A stretch of 64,000 nucleotides of DNA from Episyrphus balteatus (Eukaryota; Arthropoda; Insecta; Diptera; Syrphidae). Positions 21,314-32,665 of this stretch are shown here, one piece after another; position 1 is the stretch's first letter; each line of letters begins with the position of its first letter. Location: the NCBI RefSeq assembly GCF_945859705.1, contig NC_079138.1:9049328-9113327 (forward strand), written 5' to 3'. The notes below the pieces were generated by a model that was not told the DNA's origin, did no database searches, and was given only the letters and a program-made list of their open reading frames with translations. A program made the position numbers and the translations under genes.

Positions 21314-22530
21314 CTATGAAATACCATATAGTAGGTTTTTTTGTGTGATCTTGCTGTTATTACAATCAAAAATATTACAATTTTTATTAACATTCCTTAA
21401 CATTCTCGTAATCGGTTCGTTTTTGCCATAATCAGTTCTATGAAGAGCTTGATGAAATTGCGGGGTCGTTCTGAGAGAATAGGAACTTACGTTAAAACTA
21501 ATTTGCTCGAGGAGGGTGGAGTTTTCAATTACATTACATAAAATTTGGTGTATGAAAATAACATCGGCAACTTCGCGACGTTTTTCTAAAGATTGTAAGT
21601 TAATGAGTTGCAAACGTTCTTGATAAGGGGGCAAGTTGAAATTATCAACCCACGGAAGTCCTCTTAAGGCAAAACGGAGGAATCTACGCTGTACTGCTTC
21701 AATTCTCTTGATGTGGACTTGGTGATAAGGGGACCAGACTTGGCTAGCATATTCAAGTAAAGGCCTCACAAACGTGGTATAAAGTGATTTCGTAACGTAA
21801 GGGTCAGAAAACTCTTTAGACCAGCGCTTGACGAAACCTAAAGCAGAATTAGCCCTAGATATAATATTGTCATAGTGGGATCTGAAGTTAAGTTCATTAT
21901 CACAAATTACACCCAAATCCTTAATGGTTGTTACTCTTGAAACAATACATTCATTGATAAAATAGTCACGTGGTGGAGGACGGAGTCGTTTGCGGGAATA
22001 TGTGATTGCTTGGCATTTTTCAACATTAAGATCTAAGTTATTTTTCTGACACCAAACAAAGAAATTGTCTAAATCAATTTGCAAAAGCAAAGGGTCGTTT
22101 GACGATGAAATTGTCCTAAAGATTTTCATATCATCTGCGTACGTAGAGACTTCACAATGCTGAATGACTGATTCTACGTCATTGATTGTCAAAATAAAAA
22201 TTATGGGGCCTAAATGACTTCCTTGTGGGACGCCCGACTTTGCAATAAATGGATCTGAGATTGAAGATCTAAAAAGTACTTGATATTTACGATTATAAAG
22301 GTATGAATTCATCCATTGAATAAAACCGGGAGGAAATCCTAGAGCTTTAAGTTTAAACGATATAATTTTATGTGATATTCTATCAAACGCCTTGCTAAAG
22401 TCTGTAGCAATGACATCAACTTCGTTCTTATTTTCTAATGATTTCAAAGTGTACGATACAAACTCGGTTAAATTAGTGGTCGTAGATTTGCCTTTCAGAA
22501 AACCGTGTTGTCTGGCTGAAAACAATGATT
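21314..22530 (-). pseudogene. Jockey-like reverse transcriptase, 5'-truncated
   Basis: 403 codons are open. From the N-terminus it has HGFLKGKSTTTNL, motif A in DVIATDFSKAFDRIS (catalytic aspartate near residue 42), motif B SGVPQGSHLGP near 97, the YADDMKIF catalytic box near 129, then the thumb with YASQVWSPYH and LPPYQERLQLINLQ. All core RT motifs are intact and no stop occurs, but the endonuclease, ORF1 and fingers are missing because of truncation at about 22530. It belongs to the same broad group as the fragments at 3124-4104 and 60923-61822. It is a dead-on-arrival insertion whose frame has survived well. Confidence 0.88.
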
Positions 22531-23140
22531 TAATTTATATTACCGAAGCAAATAAACAAAAGTATTGATCAAAGGAATCTCTGGTTTTATTTTGCAGAAG
22601 TTGTTTTGATTTCAGATTGACGTACGTGTAAAAATTGTTGTCAAAGGACACACACACAATCGCAAAAAGAACTCGGTCTGTTTTCATGTTCCTTTTTAAC
22701 ACCCCAATTTCGATTTTTTTGAGGCGATTCAAAAAATTGAAAGGAATTCAACATTAAACTTCTACAAGCTAAATGAAAAAAAAATAAAGTGTGAATGACA
22801 AATTTGAGTGAAGTTGGTGGAGGTTGAATGATTGACGGATGGAATTTGAACGAATGAAACAGGTTGAATTGAATTGAAATGCAAGGTGCAAACACAATGC
22901 CCTAAAGGCGATTACACTTTGCATTTTCTTTTTCGATACTTTTTTTAGTTGAGCGTAGTTAAAACGTAGTTCAACAATATCTAAATCAGGTTTAAAATAT
23001 ATCAAAAAGTAGGTATATTATATATTCCTGTGTAAAAAGTGTAGTTAATCGCAAGAAAACAACAACAAATACCATAAAAAATAAAGAAACTATTTTGTTA
23101 TAATTGTGTTCAAAATTGTTGTAAATAAAAAAAAAATAAA
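22531..23140. other. AT-rich non-coding DNA, no gene seen
   Basis: Short overlapping reading frames exist on the minus strand but they show no domain and low complexity. A-rich runs are at about 23090-23140. Confidence 0.6.
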
Positions 23141-23227
23141 GAAATTGGCACTCGAATTTCGAGGGCTGGGTCGGCTAGTATAAGTAATAATAAAAGACTG
23201 CCCTGGCTGAACAGTCCATATTTATTC
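23141..23227 (+). mobile_element. Probable 3' end of an R2-like element
   Basis: The stretch ends exactly where the 28S sequence TAGCCAAATGCC starts, the known R2 insertion point. Its last 50 bases, including aataaaagactgccctggct, recur just before the second 28S piece at 63933. A shared sequence always abutting the R2 site is what the 3' UTR of an R2-like element would look like. The coding part of R2 is absent. Identity as R2 is inferred from position, not from protein. Confidence 0.55.
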
Positions 23228-23284
<57 letters not shown>

Positions 23285-23301
23285 TACTGTCCCTATTTAC
23301 T
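23228..23301 (+). rRNA. 74 bp fragment of the 28S rRNA gene between the R2 and R1 sites
   Basis: The sequence TAGCCAAATGCCTCGTCATC through gattcctactgtccctatttact is the highly conserved 28S segment that starts at the R2 site and ends at the R1 site. The distance between those sites in arthropods is 74 bp, as here. One change (ctatCtact to ctatTtact) is visible near the 3' end. The flanks are not 28S, so it is a fossil target sequence carried between two retrotransposon ends. Confidence 0.9.
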
Positions 23302-23843
23302 AGTTCAGTTTTGCATCTCGTGGCGAGCGGTTGTCTTTGCTCCGTGATAAATTGAATTTGTTGTTGTGGTTGGTGGTTGACGGTTTTTCCGTAGAAGGCC
23401 TGAGTGTCGGTAGTTGGTGAAGGATCAGTTAAGTTGTGCGCATCCCTTTTTCCAAGAACTGTAAAATTAACCGTACATTGTTTTGTGCAGTGTACGTCCC
23501 GATTTCGCGGAATCTTGGTCCCTTTGACGTGTGTGTGTCGTGTCCCTTATAAACAGGTATAAAATTATACCTGCTGTATTTTGTGCGCGACCCTTCCGGA
23601 AAGGATAATAAAAAGAGATGTAAGTGCGAGGAACAAGCAAATTGCTGTTCCAGGAACACATTAGTGCAGCTGGTGATTTAAGTAATAGAGCGAGGAACTG
23701 GGAATTTTTGTATTCCCAATTCCAGAAACTCACAGTGTAGCAAATTTTTGTGCAGCTGGGCATTTTAAGAAATTGTGCGTTCATTGTGTAGTGCCATGTA
23801 CATCCCTTTTTCGAAGAATTGTGTCGTTTCTCGGTGAAGAAAA
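23302..23843 (+). other. 5' untranslated region of an R1-like element
   Basis: This begins exactly at the 28S R1 site (after tatttact) and runs to the ORF1 start at 23844. It has no coding content. Its position directly after the target is what a full-length R1 insertion would show, so the 5' end looks complete. Confidence 0.75.
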
Positions 23844-25680
23844 ATGAGTGAAGCAAAAATGAGTGAAATTGACTTAGTGGGTATCACGTCCGACTGTGAT
23901 GCCTTGAGTGGATCGGATAAAGGGAAGGTGAAGAAACTCACAAAAAAAAAGGGAGTTCTTCAAAGATGTTAGTGGAAGTGATAGTGAGACAGTGAAAGTT
24001 AATAAGGAGAATAAGGCCAGGAAGGACCTTAAAAGGAATAACAAAGAAGCCAAGGCTAAGGAAGAGGCGAAGGCATTAGCTGCAACTACAGCTAATTGTG
24101 ATCTTATAACTTTCAAAGTCCCAGAAGTTCCTGTGCAGGAGCATGTACAGGAAATGGATGCCGAGGAAGACTCCATCAAAAATAAAAGAGAAGTAGGAAC
24201 GGATGATGATGCCCAAACCGCCTCAAAGAAAATGAGGACCAAGGGAAAGGAAGAAGGAAAGGTCGAAGAAATCGTAACTCCAGCGACCCCAGAAGCCACG
24301 GGAACTGCAAAGTCCTGCGAAGTGGAGGAGGTGGTATCATCTGACCAGGTGCCTGGTAAGCCGGATGATGTAAAGGTAACAATTGATATGAAATACATAT
24401 TAAAATCTCTTAGCACCATAAAAAGCGATTTAGTTAGGACACTAGTTGGATTTCCAGATGGAGTAGGTTTTCTCAAAATTGCAGGGGATTACGAATCACT
24501 CATTCTTCAGTTAGTCGCTGAAAATGAGAGGATTAAAGCCCGAAGTGAAAATGTAGTTAAGAAGGTTGTGTCCGTCAAGGCACCAATTCCGGCTCCACGC
24601 CAAAAAATTCCAAAGTTAGGTTCGCTAGGGGTTCCGTTAGGAATGGATTCGGCGAGCAGGCCATCTTATGCTCAGGTGATGAGCGCGGCATGTGTCCCCA
24701 AAAAGTTAGTAACATCCCCCCAAGGAAGTGGAAAAACCACGAGAGACATGGTCAGTTCATGTTACCAGTGCGGCTAAAGAAAATGTAGGTATCATTAGGA
24801 AAAAAAATTGTCGAACAGGTGGGTCCTTCACTGGGTGTCCGTGTTCACACGGTACAGCCCAGTAAAAAGGGTGGTGTGATCATTCGCACCCCCACACTAG
24901 AGGAGAGGAATAGGATTATAAAGAACGAGAAATTTAAGGAGGTAGGACTCGTAATAGAGAAGGAATCAGGGGCCTATTTCATAGATAATACATTACATAC
25001 ATTGTATGATAGTGACAGTTCTGATGTATTATTTTTGTTTCATAGAAAATTTGTATGAAGAACTGTCATACATCAGTGTATGAACGGAGAATCGACTGGA
25101 AGTATTCCAATGTTGTATGATACTGTTTCATAGAAATTTATCATGCATTGTTTTAATACATTTTGTGTGAATTTTTCATACATTTCATACAGCAAGTTAT
25201 TTTGCTGTAAACAAATTTTTTTTACTTAATAGAAGTATAAAAATGGCAGTTTTGTGTTCATAATTTAATCATAAGGAATATGCACATAATATATTTTGTA
25301 TTTTTGCAAAGAAAATAATAATTCATTGTCTTTTCTTGTTTTATTTTTAAATATCATGACACGCAAGTTTCTGTTACTTTTCGTTTTGGTTAGTCAGTAA
25401 AACAAATTTCCTACACTCCAACGAAACCTAACCTCACAATTCATTCAAACGAAATGTCAAAATAAATACATCAACTACAACAGAATAGATTTTATACATT
25501 ACTTCCAATGAAATCTATGAAACAAAAAATTGTATGTAATGTATGACAAAAATTTTAATGTATGATGTATGTAATGTATGTGATGTATCATCTATGAAAT
25601 AGGGCCCAGGATTGGGAAGAAAACTTTCAGTTTTTAGGGCCGAAAAAAGAATTTCACCGAAGGAGATCCAGAAGATTTAG
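23844..25680 (+). pseudogene. R1-like ORF1 (gag-like), frameshifted and split by a MITE
   Basis: The ATG at 23844 starts MSEAKMSEIDLVGITSDC. After 41 codons the frame hits a TAG because an A-run at about 23939-23947 is one base longer than in the related copy at 45606. The downstream frame (to 24776) is lysine- and glutamate-rich, ending in a proline-rich part. Beyond a further break, the segment GPSLGVRVHTVQPSKKGGV (24822 on) is the conserved pre-zinc-knuckle region of R1-clade ORF1 proteins. The MITE at 24971-25606 interrupts it. A short continuation (RKLSVFRAEK) ends near 25680, before the zinc knuckles. ORF1 would package the element RNA. Confidence 0.8.
24971..25606. mobile_element. 636 bp MITE with GGGCCTATTTC termini, Harbinger-like
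   Basis: The ends GGGCCTATTTCATAGAT and its mirror AUCTATGAAATAGG-type right end pair with one mismatch, and CAG flanks both sides (24968-24970 and 25607-25609). A 3 bp duplication and GG-starting termini fit PIF/Harbinger. The related ORF1 copy at about 46340-46360 shows the empty site (gattcagggctggg). Both ends are rich in tacattacatacat-type words. No coding content. Confidence 0.8.
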
Positions 25681-27102
25681 AAGTGTCAACTCATATGAAA
25701 ACATATGTGCCCTTAATTATGAAAGTGGACTCTCCCACTCATTCCCAAAAATGGCATCAAATCTAGCCTAAAAATAATTATTATTTAAGGGGTAAAGTTT
25801 ATTTGAAAGCGAAATCGCAGTAAATAAACTTCTTTATTGCTCCTCTAGTGATTTCATAAAAGAAATATAAATAAATCGTTATAAGAAAATTATTATGTAA
25901 GTTTTTCTTCAAACAATTCAAAAAGTGACTTAGTCCACTTTCATAATCATAGGCACATATTTATCTTAGAAAATAACCCAGGTTATGTATTCAAAATAAG
26001 CTCCGAAACATGAGTACCTCGGAAATCGAAAATATTTTGGGGAATTTATGCGAATCTTTGAGAGTGTATATTTCATGTTTGGTGAATGTTTGAAACATTT
26101 TGTTAATGTTATTTTGTTTATTTGAGTGTTGTTGTAATTTTAGTAATTTTTAAGCCCAATCTGCGGAAAAATTCCTACTGGGCTGAATTTTGGTATACAG
26201 CTTAATGACGGCTTTGTTATGAAGATGTGAAAAATCGACATTGATATCGTGTCCGCGTTAAGAGTTATAGGGGTCAAAAGGTCACGAAAAGTTTTTTGCA
26301 AATATCTCGCGACCTATTGATCGGAGGTCATCAGAGGTTATATAAAAATTGATAGTCGTGAAATTATCTACAACATATGTCCAGCACATTTTTCTGTAAG
26401 ATGAACCGTTTCGCGAGTAGAGCGCAGAGAAGGTGACTAGATTGCACTCACATACGAAAAAATACATATTTTTGGTTTATTTTGCTCGATTTTTGAGGTT
26501 TTTATCGAAGTAGCTTAAATTTTTTTAGTTTTATTAACTTATCTTATTACGTAAATACGGATTAACAAAAAAAAAATAAAAATGTACACATTGGAATAAA
26601 AAATATTATGCAAAAGGGGGAACAACGTTTTTTGGAAATGTTGTATGTTTCCCTTTTTTGTACAATAAGTGCCTTCATTATTAAGAACACACTTTTTAAA
26701 AATGGTTCAATTTTAGTTTTGAGCTTGTTATCAATTTTCCAAACATGAATTCCATACAAAATGTCGTTTGGAGCTTCTCGAGAGAAAAGTTGCAGAATAC
26801 CTTATAACAGTACAAAATTAGCTTCTGAAAAAGCTTAATGGTAATTTAAGGTTTATACCAAGCTCAAAACCAAAATTGAACCATGTTTAAAAAGTGTGTT
26901 CTTAATATTGGCAAAGTTTGGTCTGCTTCTGTTTGCGATTACCAGAGATGGTAGGTAGAGATGGCGGTCATAAGCAGCCTAGCTTGATGACCCAAGTAGC
27001 GCAAAATGCGCCGTTTTGATACCAAAACTTGTGAAACCTATGAGTTATAAATGGGTTAATTGGAATAAAGTGATTTCAATACATACGAGTGTTTAGGCTA
27101 GC
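25681..27102. other. AT-rich non-coding DNA with a 46 bp inverted repeat
   Basis: No gene is recognised. 26679-26730 (taagaacacactttttaaa) is mirrored at 26856-26912. From about 27060 the sequence may be the 3' UTR of the minus-strand I-group element. Confidence 0.6.
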
Positions 27103-28590
27103 CTAAAACCACTTCGTTGCATTGAGGAATGAGATCAAGTCTTTGATCTTTAATTCTGAGATGTTATTTATATCGTTGAAAAATTCACTGCCCAGAGAGA
27201 GCATTCTGCTTCTAGCAAGGGCAGGACATTGGCAAAGGAAGTGGAATACCGTTTCTTTTTCTTGCTGATTCAAACAACTGCGACAAAAGGTGTTGTAAGG
27301 AATACCTAGCTTTGCTGCGTGTTCTCCTATCGGCCAATGTCCCGTACATACCGCAACGATCCTGCTAATTTCTTTTCTGGGTCTAGAGATTAGGTCATAT
27401 GATTTGGATTTATTATAGGTGGGCCAGATTTTTCTGGATATGACGCAGCTAGTCAAGTTGTGCCACCTATTGTTGGCTTTTGTTAGGTATTTTAAGAAGA
27501 TATCGCCCTTCATGACTCCCATGGGGATGTTAACTATTTCTGCTAGAGACTCATGAAGGGCCGATCCTTGCCTGGCCAGTTCATCCGCCTTTTCATTGCC
27601 TTCAAAACCACTGTGACCTGGGATCCAGATGAGAGTGATTGTGAGGCTTCCACTCAGCAATGGGAGTTCCTCTCTGCACTGCTGAACTAATTTGGAGGAT
27701 GTCGTGACCGAAGCAATTGCTTTTATAGCTGCCTGGCTATCTGTTAATATAGCTATGCTTTGGTTTTGGTTTGGATATAGGCTAAGTAATTTGCAAGCTT
27801 CTTTAATTGCCAGCAATTCCGCTTGGAATACACTGGCAAAGTTTGGTATTCGAAAGGATTTTGAGATATTGAGGGATTCATAGTAGACACCCGCACCGAC
27901 CCCACAATCCATTTTTGAGCCATCAGTGAAAATGCAGGTGTCGAAGTCTCTCGTCACAATGCCCTCTTCCCAGTCTGATCTAGACGGGAAGCTGACCTTG
28001 AAATTCATTACAGTATTCAAAATAGGAGTGCAGTAGTCCGTGGGTGTCAGAAGCATATCCGATGGTATTAAATTTGCTGTGTCACTGTGAATAAAAGGTT
28101 TTGCCTTCCAACAGCCCGTTTCTTTTAGCCTTAAAACGCTACAAGAAACCTGGTATTTTATATGAAGGTCTATGGGTAAAAGGTGCAAGAGAACGTTTAG
28201 AGCCTCAGTAGGGCACGACCGGAGGGCTCCAGTTGTCCCTACGCTTGCTGTTCTTTGAATTTTCTTAAGTTTGTTGATGTTATATGCTTTATTTAGTGCA
28301 GGCCACCAAACAATGGCGCCGTAAGTAAGAATGGGTCGTACCACCGCTGTGTAAGTCCATAGAATCATTTTTGATTTAAGACCCCATTTTTTCCCAAAGG
28401 TTTTACTACAGGCATAGAAAGCAATGCTCGCCTTCTTAACCCGCTCTTCTATATTTAGCTTCCAGCTCAGTTTAGTGTCCAAAATTACACCTAAATATTT
28501 TGCGCTAGAAGAAAGTGATAAGATTTGGCCGTTGAGCTGAGGTAGAGGGAAGACAGGGATTTTGGTTTTAGTTGTACCAGAGATATTCAC
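27103..28590 (-). pseudogene. I-group non-LTR polyprotein: RT thumb, RNase H and C-terminal zinc motif
   Basis: 495 codons are open without a stop. The N-terminus is the end of reverse transcriptase (KYLGVILDTKLSWKLNIEE, then the thumb with TYGAIVWWPAL). An RNase H domain follows with all four acidic residues visible: IFTDGSKMD near residue 220, AELLAIKEA near 262, ILTDSQAAIKAI near 286, and WIPGHSGFEGNEKADELA near 326-343. The C-terminus has CRSCLNQQEKETVFHFLCQC, a zinc-binding cluster typical of this group. RNase H with this tail places it in the I/LOA/R1 assemblage of insect non-LTR elements rather than jockey. It is 5'-truncated at about 28594, where an in-frame TAG lies upstream. The first codon is GTG, so no true start is present. 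It is the best preserved frame in the window. Confidence 0.88.
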
Positions 28591-29593
28591 ATTTATGTGC
28601 TACGAGTCAAGTACTCAAAATAATTCATTTTTTTAAAAACAGCCTCAAGGGGATCACAAAAATGAAAAAATCGATGTTTTTAATAATTTTTAACCGTACA
28701 CAAGTAACAAAAAGCTGTTTATGTAATTAAAAATATTTTAAATATTGTTTTCAACAAGAAAAAAACTATATTTTTCTGCATACTAAATTTTTAATATAAT
28801 TACTTGACCTGGCTACTCTCTACTGTGGCGTATTTACCAACCTCGCCGATATAAGAATTTACGAAAATGCAAATAAAACGTTATTTCAAAATTTGAAAGC
28901 GATTGACAAAAAACTATTCGAGATTTGCTATGAAATGCAAATAAACATACGATTTGTTTGTATAGAGAAAATAAACAAAACAAGTTGACTTCAAATTAAG
29001 ATTCTCAAAGTAGAAAAAAGATATTGAAAATATTTAAACGGGCTTTAAATGAAAACATTTCGTTCTTGTAAAAACTGTCACAAATTTATTTAAAATAAAT
29101 CACCACGTTCAAACACATAACTTCAAAAACTGTTAAAAAACGACATTTCAGATTTTCTAACGGGAATATTTCAAAAACGTGATATGATAGAATTTTTCTG
29201 ACTTCATTGACCCCCCGTGGTGCTCCTGGACAAACTACTGTACAAGTGCCGAGCCCTTTTCAGGGCTCTCAGCCTTAAAAGGCAGTGACTAACCAATGAG
29301 AGATGAGACAAATATTATAACCTTTCATTTTACTGTGGTCCTTAATTACGTATAGTTTTTGGTCTGTAATTTCATTATTACGGACCATTAAACGCTATGT
29401 ATTTTGTGTGCTAATGCGTTCCCACTGCGCTGCAAGCCATAGTGAATGTTAGGTTAGCCTGTATGGGCATTTAGATTATTCTTTTGTATTGGACCTTTCC
29501 AAACCAGTGCATAAAAGTTTACCTTAAAAAGGAGTATCTTTCCTTAGTTTGGGTGAACAAAAGACCAAAAATTAGTAAAATAGAAATAGTCTA
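28591..29593. other. Non-coding DNA, no gene seen
   Basis: AT-rich sequence. A more balanced patch at about 29205-29300 contains gtgccgagcccttttcagggctctcagcc, which could form a short hairpin. No domain-bearing frame. Confidence 0.6.
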
Positions 29594-30484
29594 AGAGCCG
29601 GCAGCATATTTTGGCAGTTTAGGTATAACCGAAATTCGAGTGTGCAAATATCTAAATATGCACCACAGTATGTCAACGGAAAAAGTCTGGCAGTGATCTT
29701 TTTCAGCTTTCCCTTGCCAGACGCATCCAAAGTGCAGTAAAAAATCAACTTTTGGCGTTTTGGTATAACCGATTAAATGATACACCAAAAAATCATAAAA
29801 AATCCCCTGATTTCAAAAATGTGGGTACCAGAAGTTTTTTTTTCAGCTTTCGCCCCGCCAGACCGCTTTAAAGCATTCTCAAGTGCATTTTTCTAATAAA
29901 AAACCTAGTTACTTATTTTCTGTTAGGTATAACCGTATGATGTTAACAAATTAACATTCTATGTCTATTCCTGGTTTAGAAAATATAAGTTTAAGCCAGA
30001 TATTTTTCAGCCTTCCCTCTGCCAGACGCCCTTAAAGTTTCCCAAACACGTTTTTCCATACAAAAAACACCTAGTTTCTGGTTTTTTCTTATAAAATTGA
30101 AATAATATTTTTTTTGTTTAGAGTAACCATATGATGGCCAAATATTAACATTCTCTACCTTTTTTCTGATTTAGAAAATATAAGTTTGAGGCAGCTATTT
30201 TTCAGCCTTCCGTCTGCCAGACGCCCTAAAAGGTATCTCAATAGTACGGGAAAGTTAGACTTTGTTATATGGGGGTCTGGGAAAAAATCCGAAATGTATA
30301 TTGACTTCAGGGCTCGAAAGAGCAAAAGACACGAGTCTAAAACCACATTTTATACAATTAATGTTATAAGAAAAAAACAGAAACTAGGTGTTCTTTGTAT
30401 GGAAAAACGTGTTTGGGAAACCTTTAAGGGCGTCTGGCAGAGGGAAGGCTGAAAAATATCTGGCTTAAACTTATATTTTCTAAA

Positions 30485-30918
30485 CAAGGAACATGATAAT
30501 TTACTTCCCCCTTACTCTCAAAGACTCAAATTAATAAATCTTCCTTCACTTACTGACCATAGAAAGTATTTGCAGTTTTATTTTATTGTTGGAATTATCA
30601 ATGGGTCAATATCATCCCCATCGGTTCTAAGTCGGTTAAATTTCAGTTATAGTCGCACAAGTATAAGGTTACGCCAACCATTGTGCCTTATGTTTAGTAG
30701 ATCGAACTATGGTGCAAATAGCCCCCTCAATCAATTGATAATAATATTCAATAAACTTTAATTTTGTATCGAGTCTGTAAATGACAATTTTAAATGCATT
30801 AAATTCAAAACAATGTTTTTCAATAGCTTAGAGTAATTAATTTAGATTTAAGTATTATGTATATATGTTTAAGTATATTCACGTTAGTATTTAACGAATT
30901 GAAATAAATAAATAAAAT
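30485..30918 (+). mobile_element. 3' end of a jockey-like non-LTR element
   Basis: From about 30495 the frame reads NLLPPYSQRLKLINLPSL and continues to the stop at 30761, matching the last part of the jockey-like reverse transcriptases at 3124 and 21314 (LPPY..RLQLINLQ, and near the end RSNYGANSPLN against RTDYGKNEPIT). The 3' UTR ends in aaataaataaataaaat at about 30901-30918. About 115 bp of the fold-back arm is missing at the insertion point, which suggests a target deletion. Confidence 0.75.
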
Positions 30919-31915
30919 AGAATGCTTTAAAGCGGTCTGGCGCACAGTGTGGTAATTAGCCACATGATTTTAAATCATGAGTTGAGCTTCTCAATACAAT
31001 GGGTAACTCTAATTCATGTTTTGTTTTTTTTTGTTTTCATCTCGGATTATCCTAAGCTAAGCTTGAAAGTTGGTTCTTGTCAACAGTTGGATGGAGATAA
31101 TACAAAGTATTCTATTTTTCGCTTGAGTTTGGTTGCCGATTAAAAACGCTGTGGTACTTTTTTTGTTGTAATTGTTTTTTTTTTTATTGTTAATCTACAT
31201 TTGGAGGTATGGTAAAGTATTATAATTTTTATTTATTAATTACCATTGCAACTATTTAAAAAAAATAAGTTCTGTAAGAAGGCTAGGGAGTGCAAAAAAA
31301 AAAATATCTTTGTTTTTCAAATAGAGGTAAAGTTAATTTTTCCGGTCTGAAATTAATTAATTAATGTTTTGTGGAGTGTTGTCATTAAGATTAGCTAGTT
31401 ACATGTCTCGCGTTTTCTCGACCGCCATACAACTTTTTTCACTTTTCAAAATGAAGTCAAGATTTTCAAAAAAAACAAATTTTCGAAAAATGTGTCAAAA
31501 CTGCCAAATAAGATCGAAAAGACAGTTTTTTTGATCTTTTAATGAGCAGGTATCATCTTTGGAACATTTTTGACGATAAACAAAAATTAAAAACATATAT
31601 AAAAGTTTTGTGCTTCAAATTAAGAGAAAAAAAGACAAAAAAAGGTGGAAGACACATTGGACCGCTCTTTAAACATGAATCAAGGGGCACGGTAGTGCCC
31701 AGCCAAGTTCTCTAGCAACTTTGGCACTACACCCTTATTTACAGGAAACAACTCAGGCCATTTTCGACCCCCCTCTAACTTCCACACCAAAGATGCTAGA
31801 AATTTCATACTCGCTACATTTATTGAGCTTGTCAAAACCAAACTCCTCACAAAATTTCAGCCTTTTACGATGAGTAGTTTCTGAGATATAGGGCTTCAAA
31901 AATCGCAAAAACCGT

Positions 31916-32300
31916 AACTGACTGACTGACTCACTCACTCACTCACTCACTCACTGACAGATCATCAAAATTATGGAGAACTTCCCGTTAACGTAGAAAC
32001 TTGAAATTTTACACGGTGATAGGGCTTGTGGTGTATACAAAGGGAAAAATCGAAAATTTGAGATTTTCAATTCAGGGGGCGTGGCATCCGCCCATTTCCG
32101 CTGAATTATCATCAAATATTATAGAGCACTTCTGATCATCGTAGAATCTTGAAATTTGGTAGAATGGTAGAGATGGTAGTTTATACAAAGGAAAAAATTT
32201 AAAGTTTGAGAATTTCAGCCAGGGGGCGTGGCAACCGCCCATTTTCACTGAATTTTCATCAAATATAGAGATTTTCAATTCTACAGCCATACCTTGCAAA
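31916..32300. repeat. Tetranucleotide run and degenerate tandem block with ggggcgtggc boxes
   Basis: An ACTG/ACTC run at 31917-31957 is followed by two related units of about 120-150 bp (about 31975-32120 and 32120-32270). Both have the words cgtagaa-cttgaaattt and ggggcgtggcatccgcccat or a close variant. A microsatellite followed by a cttgaaattt-type sequence also occurs at 51815 after the TGTC tract. Confidence 0.7.
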
Positions 32301-32665
32301 AAGTAGTGAAATCACAACAAAAACATTACTGTTAAAAAAGGAGCCAAGTTCTCCTATGTTAAAATTATGCTGGCACAAAAAGTACTGAGATGTAAAAGTG
32401 TACCAAGTTCTAAAGTTTGGGTTCAAATTCGTATCAATAAAATTTTGATTGTTTACTTGGCAATTTTTGAAATAACTTTAAAAATCGGTAATTAAAAGAA
32501 AAATTGTCAAGAGAACAATCAAAATTTTATTGATACGAATTTGAACCCAAACTTTAGAACTTGTAACACTTTTACATCTCAGTAATTTTTGTGCCAGCAT
32601 AATTTTAACATAGGAGAACTTGGCTCCTTTTTTAACAGTAATGTTTTTGTTGTGATTTCATTTTA
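32283..32665. repeat. Palindrome inside the Transib-like element
   Basis: 32300-32455 (acaacaaaaacattactg to ttgattgttt) is mirrored at 32513-32655 around a short AT-rich centre. It probably is an independent MITE. No coding content. Confidence 0.8.

Noticed and set aside
23429..24476. Minus-strand frames opposite the R1-like region
   Set aside because: They are low-complexity shadows of the lysine/glutamate-rich ORF1 (serine/phenylalanine-rich in antisense).
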